Below the pieces are notes generated by a model, which was not told the origin of the DNA, searched no databases, and saw nothing but the letters and a program-made list of their open reading frames with translations. Made by a program: the position numbers and the translations under genes. DNA of 64,000 bases from Lepus europaeus (lineage: Eukaryota > Chordata > Mammalia > Lagomorpha > Leporidae): assembly GCF_033115175.1 (NCBI RefSeq), contig NC_084850.1, forward strand, positions 107,491,939-107,555,938, given 5' to 3'. Positions 56,465-64,000 of the stretch are shown here, in pieces; position 1 is the first letter of the stretch; every line of letters starts with the position of its first letter.

Positions 56465-56784
56465 TTTTTTTTTTGGATAGGCAGAGTGAGACAGTGAGAG
56501 AGAGACAGAGACAGAGAGAAAGGTCTTCCTTCCATTGCTTCACCCCCCAAATCGCCGTTACAGCCAGCGCACTGCACCAGTCCTAAGCCAGGAGCCAGGT
56601 GCTTCCTCCTGGTCTTTCATGCTGGTGCAGGGTCCCAAGCACTTGGGCCATCCTCCACTGACTTCCTGGGCCACAGCAGAGAGCTGGAGTGGAAGAGGAG
56701 CAACCGGCACTAGAACCCAGTGCCCATATGGGATGCTGGTGCCGCAGGCGGAAGATTAACCAAGTGAGCCACGGCGCCAGCCCC
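56465..56784 (-). mobile_element. CSINE, tail type B, full length
   Basis: Minus-oriented, from TTTTTTTTGGATAGGCAGAGTGAG to GAGCCACGGCGCCAGCCCC. The flanks TCTTGGTATAATCTTT (56449) and TCTTGGTACAATCTTT (56785) differ at one base. Confidence 0.96.
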
Positions 56785-56940
56785 TCTTGGTACAATCTTT
56801 ATAATTTTCTTGAAAATCTAAAACTATTCTAAAAACTGAAGTTTACTTTAAAAAAGAATAGTATCATAAACATGTGCTCTGACTTTCTTTTTAGATGATC
56901 TCTTGGTGATGAGGTAAGAGAAGTATTTAAGAAGAGCAAG

Positions 56941-57864
56941 GGCGGACTTACCCCTAATGGTAGAGTTAGAAACGTGCCAGGGGATTCCAATTCAATCCCA
57001 TCAATGTGGCATTTACCAATGCCATTTCACTAGTCCAAGTGATCAGTTTCAGTTCACAATTGACCACACTGATAGGTCTAAGAGTCAAAGGGATCACACA
57101 AACAAGACTAGTGTCTGCAAATACTAACTGATAGAATAAAAAAGGGAGAGAACGATCCAACATGGGAAGCAGGATACACAGCATACTCATAGAATGGCAG
57201 ATGTTCTAAACAGCAGTCTGGCCTCAGAATCAGCCCTTAAGGCATTCGGATCTGGCTAAAAAGCCCATGAGAGTTTCTTGGAAAGCCAAGACACTCTGGC
57301 AAAAAAAAATGACCTAAATGAAAGATCTCTGTGAGTGAGATCCCAGTGGAAAGAACGGGCCATCAAAGTAGGAGGTACCTTTCTCTGAAGGGAGGAGAGA
57401 ACTTCCACTTTGACTATGGCCTTGTCTAAAACAGATCAGGGTTTGCGAACTCAAGAGGCAGCCTTGGCAGCTCATGACAAGGGCCCTGGGTGATTACTGA
57501 CACCTTAAATAAGAGTGTCAATTGTTAAATCAACAACAGGAGTCATTGTGCACTTACTCAACATGTAATATCTCTGTCCTTAATGTGTTGTACTATGTGT
57601 ACTATAGAGTACTCTAACAGTACTCTATACTTTGTGAGTCTCTGTGGGTGCAAACTGTTGAAATCTTTACTTAGTAAATACTAGGTAGATCTTCTGTATA
57701 TAAAGATAATTGAAAATGAATCTTGATGAAGAATGGGATGGCAGAGGAAGTGGGAGATGAGATGGTTGCAGGTGGGAGGGAGGTTATGGGGGCAAAAATC
57801 TGCTATAATCCAAAAGTTGTACTTTGGAAATTTATATTTATTAAATAAAAGTTAAAAAAAAAAA
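56941..57864 (+). mobile_element. L1 3' UTR, 5'-truncated insertion of about 0.9 kb
   Basis: From GGCGGACTTACCCCTAATGGTAGAGTTAG through GGGAGAGAACGATCCAACATGG and ACTTAGTAAATACTAGGTAGATCTTCTG to GTACTTTGGAAATTTATATTTATTAAATAAAAGTT and a poly(A) tail. The flanks AAGAAGAGCAAG (56929) and AAGAAGAGCTAG (57865) are the target duplication. It is the longest rabbit-type L1 in the window and contains no ORF2. Confidence 0.94.
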
Positions 57865-58084
57865 AAGAAGAGCTAGAGGAGCAGAGGTAGGGATGAGCTG
57901 TGAGATCTAAACTCTGACAATCCCAATAATGTAGTATCAGTTCTTGAAGAAGAACAATTAAAATAGAATTGACACACTGAATTCACCTGTAGCAGAATTG
58001 AAGCGCTAGGAACACAGTCATTTAACATAATCTGAAGCCTTTAAGCTGAATGCATTATGTGATTGAGATCAACACTTGAGTAGG

Positions 58085-58296
58085 TAACTTAGTTCTGCAA
58101 AAGTGCTGCATAGTAGATCTTTCAGTCCTTGCAAGCCATACAGTTTTTGTCACAACCATTCAGCTCTGCTATTGTAGTGAAAAAGCAGTCATGGACAACA
58201 TGTAAGCAAATGACTGTGTTTCAATAAAGCTGTGTTTACTGAAACAGGCTACAATCTAGATTCACCCTATGGCCTGTAGTTTGCTGACTCCTGAAT
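58085..58296 (-). mobile_element. hAT-type DNA transposon fossil
   Basis: CTTGCAAGCCATACAGTTTTTGTCACAACC...TGACTGTGTTTCAATAAAGCTGTGTTTACTGAAACAGGC...CCTATGGCCTGTAGTTTGCTGACTCCTG is the reverse complement of the family seen at 24297-24515. Confidence 0.8.
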
Positions 58297-59024
58297 TAAG
58301 TGATCATCATATTGCCCAACTCCATTAGGTACTTGGTAGTGTCTCTTTTAAGAATGCGTAAATGAATGCAGTCTTGTCTGAGCAAGATAAAATAGTATTC
58401 CATCCCTCTGTTTGCAGGGAGACTAGAAATGGCAGCAACAGAGGGATAGGTATGCATGGTTTACTTGTAAATATAGTCATTTGTCTTTGGAAGCTCCCAG
58501 GGCAGTTTATTAACCATGATCTTTTTAGGTTTAGTCTGATTATTTGACTTTTTTTTTATTTATAACTGATTTTACTGTGACATAGTATTCAGACTCCTCT
58601 AGGGAAACCCTGTACCACTTGTCTTTCCACGAAGTTTCTTACTTGTGCTTAAAGTACTGGTTCCCCAAGTGCATGACTTATATTGTGGTAGACTGTTTTT
58701 AGATGGTACTCCAACAACTCATTAAAATAAACAGCAAAAAACAGAAAGAATTTTCTGTAGTCTTCAGTTTTCCTGATTTAAATGCCATTGAGAAAAATCT
58801 GTTCGGTTTTAAAGATAAATAACTGAAATAGCCTCTTTTTATGTTGTTTGTTTAAGTAAGAATATCCCTCAAGTTCACAACTTTTGGAAGAAGGTAAGAG
58901 TGCCTCCCTACACTTTTGTGGTACCATTATTTCAGTCCATTCTATTTATTTTTACATTTACCTTCCATTTATGGCAAATGATGCTATTTCCCATTAGTGG
59001 ATGCTGTGTAATTTAAAAATTTAA
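58297..59024. other. No gene or nameable repeat
   Basis: Intronic sequence; nothing assigned. Confidence 0.4.
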
Positions 59025-59428
59025 ATTTATTTACATGAAGAGGGTCAACCTAAAAGAGATTTCCTCAGGGAAGAGATCCAGATCATGAGAGGGATTGGAT
59101 GTTTGAGAGAATCTCATTGCTGGCTTGAAAAGGAAGGGGCTGCATGGCAAGGATTGCAATAGGCTCTAGGAGCCGTGAGTGGCCCTTGGCTAATAGCCAA
59201 GTCCTACAGTTGTCAACCACTGAATGAACTTAGTGGTAGTTGTTCTCAGAGCATATGAGCTCAGCCCTGCTGCTACCATGCTTGAATTCAGCCTGGTAGA
59301 CTGAATTTAAAGAACCTAGCTGAGCCATCTGAACTCCCAACCTATGGAAATATGAGATGATAAATACTTGTGTTTTAAACTGCTAAGTTTGATATGATTT
59401 GTTGGCACAACACTAAAAAACTAACACA
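59025..59428 (+). mobile_element. MLT1-like MaLR LTR, plus orientation
   Basis: The 3' end GAAATATGAGATGATAAATACTTGTGTTTTAAACTGCTAAGTTTGATATGATTTGTTGGCACAACACTAAAAAACTAACACAG is the MLT1 signature (GAGATAATAAATG...TTTTAAGCCGCTAAGTTTGTGGTAATTTGTT...AAAACTAATACAG). The 5' limit is uncertain. Confidence 0.78.
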
Positions 59429-60164
59429 GCCTATAGGCTTCATTCTTCCTGTTCCTCAAACTATTAGAGACCATGCCCTCCACCCCTAACACTGCTGCTA
59501 TCTCCAAAGCAAAGAGTGGGTGAGGAGTTTTGGGAAAGCCAAAGAAGTTCAGTTGCAGTCTAATTGTGGGTCTTCAAGGTGCTCCTGGTTTAGTAACAGG
59601 GAAATCTCTTTTTTCTGGTGTAGCATGGATACACCAGGCCTTGACAGAATAAGATATCACGTAAGAGTTTCTTGAAACCACTGTGCCTGAAGAAGATAGT
59701 TCAACTTTCCCGTTAACTAGATTTGAAATGTTCATTATTTGGGGAAGATCTCTCAAAAGTAGATGTTCAGCTGACAGAAAGGGAATGAGGCTGGACAGCA
59801 CATTATTGCCTACAGATTAAGAGAAACTAAGATTTCCTAGACATGCTTAAGATGATAAAACAAATAGCCATTAGAAACCAAAGGAAAAGGAAGACCAAGA
59901 AGATGCGAGGAAGTGTAGCTATTGAAAATAACTGAACAGTAGCTTTCTCTGTAGTCTGTAACCCCAGTTCTCTGTGTTTTTTTTTTTTGTAGCTAGTTCT
60001 TGATCATAAAATGTCCTCTGAATTCTCAGCCAGCCGAATGCTTGTTGAGTGTCTTTAATGTGTCTAACAGCATCTACTGACCATTTTTGTAACCTTTATC
60101 TTTCTAAATTCACTTTTCTTTATTCTTGGCAATGGTGGCTGGCACAAGATACAGTATTGACAGT
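59429..60164. other. No gene or nameable repeat
   Basis: Intronic sequence; nothing assigned. Confidence 0.4.
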
Positions 60165-60365
60165 GAAAAGCTCATAGACCTTGAGGCCAGGCAGATTTCC
60201 TGTTAAAATTCTAGCTCTGCAGTATACAGTGGAAATAATAGTATCTTTCTTCTAGATCTGTGAAGAAAATTGCATGAGACTTTTTGTAAAGCACTTCGTG
60301 GAGTGGTTGGCAAACAGTAGGTCTCCAGTGAATGGTAGCACTGCTGTTATTGTCATCATCAGGGC
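60165..60365 (+). mobile_element. MIR SINE
   Basis: AGACCTTGAGGCCAGGCAGATTTCCTG...TCTAGCTCTGC...GTAAAGCACTTCGTGGAGTGGTTGGCAAACAGTAGGTCTCCAGTGAATGGTAGC matches the plus MIR consensus from its tRNA-related part to its 3' end. Confidence 0.75.
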
Positions 60366-61028
60366 AAGTCCTGGATGAGAGAATGCTTTTGGAAGCTCTC
60401 AAGGAAATGGAGGGGTGATGAATGTGGGAAGGATTCAATATATTGAAAATAATGATCACTGCCAAGGCAAGCAGCAGGGCTGTGATTGGAGGTATGTGCC
60501 TTTCAGTCAGCTACAGAGAGTAAAGGAATCTTTGGTCAAAGCCTACCTTCTTAATGAGACTTCCCCAGACTGCCCTGTTTAATATTAAAGTCCATCTCAA
60601 ACCTATTTTAGTATTTCTAATTCTTCTACATTATTCCTTTTCCTTTAGAGGCATCCTGTTTTAATATACTTTATATTGTTTATTGTTTGTATATCTGTAT
60701 GCTGGCATACAGTAGTAATATATTGGAATTTAAGCTTCCTGTCTTATTTTGCATTGTGTTTTCCTGCCTGTTCTGTCTCACTTTTTATTTTCTCCATTCT
60801 CAGTGATTGTTTTTCATAACTGCATTCCCTCTCCCACTTAGTTTGGAATTTAGATACTGTGTTTCAATTCTTTTGGGAGTTATCCTTAAAATAACAACAT
60901 GTATTATGGACTTATCACAGTGTAACATTAATAAATTTCATTATCCTTATCTCAAAGGATCTGAGGACATTTTAACTATCTCTTGCTGATTTATATGTTA
61001 ATGTTTACATATATTTCAATTCTTGGTA
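60366..61028. other. No gene or nameable repeat
   Basis: Intronic sequence; nothing assigned. Confidence 0.4.
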
Positions 61029-61053
61029 TATATTTTTTATTTATTTAAGAGGC

Positions 61054-61103
<50 letters not shown>

Positions 61104-61341
61104 CATCCACTGGTACATTCCCCAAATGTTCACAACAGCCAAGGCTGGGCTGGGGCCGAAGCCAGGAACCAGAGGAATTCAATCCAGGTCTGCCATGTGG
61201 GAGGCAGGAACCCAATTACTGGAGCCATCACTGCTGCCTCCCAGGGTTTGCATTAACAGGAAGGTGGAGCTGGAGTTTGAACCTAGGTACTCTGATGTGG
61301 GACATAGGTGTCTTAACTGCTAGGCTAAAATACCTGTGCTC
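61029..61341 (-). mobile_element. Old CSINE with long (AG)n
   Basis: TTTTTTATTTATTTAAGAGGCAG, AG run, CCCATCCACTGGTACATTCCCC...AATTCAATCCAGGTCTGCCATGTGGGAGGCAGG...GATGTGGGACATAGGTGTCTTAACTGCTAGGCTAAAATACC. It is the most complete member of the old subfamily here. Confidence 0.88.
61059..61100. repeat. (GA)n microsatellite
   Basis: About 21 uninterrupted GA units inside the SINE. Confidence 0.97.
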
Positions 61342-63283
61342 CAGTTATTTCTGTATTAGAAACATTATCATTATTGTCTTACATAGTTGCTGTTTATTTA
61401 GATTTCCCCATGTATTTACATCATATTTTGCTCTTCATTCTTTGCTGCATCCCTGACCTTCTTTTCCATTGCATTATCCTTTAGAAATTTATTTGGTATA
61501 GCTGTGCTGTGACAGACTCTTTCAGTTTGTGTTTATCTTTAGTTTGCTTCCATGATTTAAGATTATTTTTGGGGGGTATGGAATTGTTTGAATGGCACTT
61601 TACATCAGTTAATCAAATACATTATTCAGTTGTCTTCTGAAATCTATTGTCACTTGTCAAACTGTCACTTCTTCAAGATAGTCTGTCCTTTTTATCTCTG
61701 GTTATTTTAAGATTTTTCTCTATTTTTCTATCCTGTATCTAGGTGTAGATTTCATTTTATTAATAATTTGTAATATGTTTGATACTTTAAAAAGACGGTG
61801 AGCTGTGTGTGTGTGTGTGCACGTGATATCCAGATTTTCTTTTGTTCTTCAGTAGGAAGGTTGGTCTAGGTTACCTGTTTATTATTTGAAGAAGAGCTCT
61901 CTTTGGTTCTTCCCTGATTCTTAGCATTAGTAGTGAAATGATATTTGTGGTTTGAGAAACATGATATTTTTTAGAGAACTAGTGAAGAGGTACTTGTCCA
62001 CTAACAGGTCATCCCAGAAAGTTCTTTCTTGTGCATCTGTGCCAGGAATAGCTTGTTCATCTGTCTATTATCTTCTGTATGCCACAGAACTCTCTAAAGC
62101 AACTTATCTCCACTTCATAGTTTAAATAAAGTACACTGGAGAGATTGAATAAGGGGCCTCATGTCGTAGCTAATATTGGGCACCTTCAGTATTCAGTCCC
62201 ATGTCTTGTGAACTCTCAAAGCCTTCCTCTATTAATTCTGTAATGGCTTTGATTTAAAGAGAAAATGTTAGTCTATCAAGGGTTAAATTGCCTTCTCTCA
62301 AAAGGACTTTTTCATGATTAAGAGATGTTTGCATCTGGAGTGTTTGTACTTCATGTTGCATGCCCATGCCAAAAGAAAGTTGTAAGTTCATTGTAAAATA
62401 CTAATGTTCAATGATTCTTGGCTAGTGGAATAAATCTTTTTTCCTATAGTCATCCAATGGAGGGCCCTAAAAAATTCACGTGTTGAAACATTCTTTCTTT
62501 AATATAATATCTATGTTTTGCATGTTTTGTTTCTATGCTAGATATTCTTCATACTCCTTTTCTTATTTTTTTCCTATTGATTGAAATAAAATAAAGGATT
62601 CAGTTAAAGGACAGGACATAATAATTACATATGTGTTGTTTTTTAATGAATTGATGAATAATCATTAGCTAAAATGTTTCCAGTTTTATGATTTTATCTT
62701 ATGTCTGTTTACTGATTTAAGTTTATACAGAGTGTTGAATTCAGCATTAATTAGGAACCGTGAAATTTTTTCATATTGTAAGTCTTAATTGAGTTTGTCT
62801 ACCTATAATTTCACAAGAAAGTGATCGTGTGCATAATATAAGTAATTAATTTCCATTTAGTTATATCTTCTAGTGGTAAACTATTACAGTGATTGAGGCT
62901 CATATTTAATCTTGCCCAATCATAGAAACTGAAAAAAATTTTTAGCTAAGAAAACATACAAACAAAAAGTTCGAATTAATTCTGAGCTAATCATTGTCAC
63001 AACTGATTTTATAAACTTTTAGGTTCAAATGCTTTTTGAATTTTAGAAGCTATGTTTGGTTCTCTGACATTATAAAATGCTGTTTTGCAAAATGCCTCAA
63101 ATTTACAAGACCTGATTTAAATCATTGAAGTTTTGAAACATAAATGTTGATATATGTTAAAAGAAAAAAGTCTGCTTTTTGAATCTTAATTGTAGTAGAA
63201 TGAGGAAGGGTTTTTAATTGGTAGTCAGCATCCCTAGTAATTTATTTTTAAATAAGTATTTATTTTTTCTTTTTCTTCAGATT
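61342..63283. other. Mostly unassigned AT-rich intron
   Basis: A short GT run at 61806-61819 and a weak MIR-like stretch at 62085-62215. I see no exon or other repeat. Confidence 0.45.
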
Positions 63284-63342
63284 TTTTAAACTTTTATTTA
63301 ATAAATATAAATTTCCAAAGTACAACTTTTGGATTATAGCGG
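63284..63342 (-). mobile_element. L1 3' tip, about 58 bp
   Basis: TTTTTTAAACTTTTATTTAATAAATATAAATTTCCAAAGTACAACTTTTGGATTATAGCGG is the last part of the rabbit-type L1 3' UTR; an extremely short insertion. Confidence 0.85.
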
Positions 63343-64000
63343 CTAATTTTGAATAGAATAGACTCTTCATGCTACCTTCTAATGGACTTCCTTTTCAAGA
63401 ACAAAACAGGCCTAGACTCACTTTTCTGTACTGCCTCCCCTACAGATACTTCTGAATGCCCTGGAAGTTATCTGACAGCAATAAAAGGGATCTGGAAGTT
63501 GGAAAGAAGAAAACAGAACAGCTAGGAAGCTCAGCACTTGAGGGCTGACCATCATGGCGAGTTCACTGGGTTTTCTTTTACTCTCTCATGTACTCCTGGA
63601 CTGGGTGCCAAAGAGGCCTGCCCCCCAGAATTACCAACGGGCACAGAAAAGAAAAGGCCTGCTTTTTCTGGCCAAAGGATCAGAAAGGGGATTCCCAACA
63701 GAGACCTAGTCAGAGTGTTCATTCCCCACTGTTCCTTACTGGCCCAGTTTGATCTGCCCACAGCAACAGCAGGGGCAGAAAATTCCTTGGCTTTCCTAGC
63801 TATTGCTCTACAACCAGGGCCCAAGCAGGTGATCTGATCTGCCAGCAACAGCAAAGAGCTGGCCATTTCAGCCCAGTTGCCAAATTCAGGCCCCTGTGGT
63901 CTGATCTGCCCAGAGCAGTGGCAAATGAATGTACAGTCTGTGCCCTCCACTGTACCCTACAGGCCTTAGCAGGGAGTTTGTTCAGTGGATAGCTGTTGGC
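63343..64000. other. GC-richer block, possibly old L1 5' region, cut by window end
   Basis: From about 63415 base composition shifts to more G/C. CTTTTTCTGGCCAAAGGATCAGAAAGGG and CCCCACTGTTCCTTACTGGCCCAGTTTGATCTGCC remind me of the 5' region of an old mammalian L1, but I am not certain. Open frames on both strands show no recognisable protein. Confidence 0.35.

Larger units (their letters stand above)
10341..64000 (+). other. CASK: CASK intron 1 (continues past the window)
   Basis: I looked for exon 2, which should resume with a G completing Lys20 and then Gly-Pro-Phe-Ser-Val-Val of the glycine-rich loop, and did not see it. The intron is therefore longer than 53.6 kb here. Its content is itemised in the following entries; no other gene was recognised on either strand. 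Confidence 0.8.

Noticed and set aside
10341-64000. CASK exon 2 or an alternative first exon
   Set aside because: I saw neither the expected GPFSVV coding sequence with a preceding polypyrimidine-AG acceptor, nor a second CpG island.

Overview
This is vertebrate, specifically lagomorph (rabbit-like), nuclear DNA. It is full of the tRNA-derived C-repeat SINE (CSINE), with its conserved body and its tails of AAATAA units ending in AATCTTT. It also carries 3' ends of the rabbit-type L1 and older fossils shared by placental mammals: MIR, L2, MER5-like and other hAT elements, a MER2/Tigger element, old L1M and MaLR LTRs. There is no prokaryotic or viral gene organisation. Most long open frames are shadows of SINEs or of the GC-rich CpG island.

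One protein-coding gene is visible. At 10276 an ATG in a strong initiation context opens the 19 complete codons [19 protein letters not shown] plus two bases of codon 20, followed by a consensus splice donor (GTGAGT at 10335). I recognise this as coding exon 1 of CASK, an X-linked MAGUK scaffold with an N-terminal CaMK-like domain, on the + strand. It sits at the 3' edge of a CpG island (about 9195-10570) without a TATA box. The island has GC boxes, an NRF1 palindrome, a CRE-like site, a short GGC run and a CGCGC pentamer run.

Layout. 1-9195 is the upstream flank, with SINEs, an L2, a palindromic MITE and a MaLR LTR. 9195-10570 is the promoter, 5' UTR and exon 1. From 10335 to the window end is CASK intron 1, over 53 kb; I found no second exon. 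The intron is mostly layered repeats, and several nests give a relative chronology: a hAT fossil holding an L1M holding two CSINEs (27.5-29.2 kb); a CSINE inside a CSINE (53.66-54.35 kb); a young L1 inside a MaLR LTR (47.6-48.3 kb); CSINEs inside an L1M 5' UTR/ORF1 remnant (29.9-32.1 kb). A U6 snRNA pseudogene lies at about 13.9 kb.

I saw no CRISPR array, operon, phage, functional RNA gene or novel enzymatic system. The observations worth a second look are the promoter's short GC repeats and possible uORF, two CSINE types of apparently different age, an internally duplicated L1 3' UTR, inverted SINE pairs that could fold in the pre-mRNA, and an unclassified 1.7 kb block running into an LTR at 39.0-40.7 kb. 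Repeat boundaries were judged by eye and may be off by several to tens of bases; family names come from memory of consensus sequences, not from a search.
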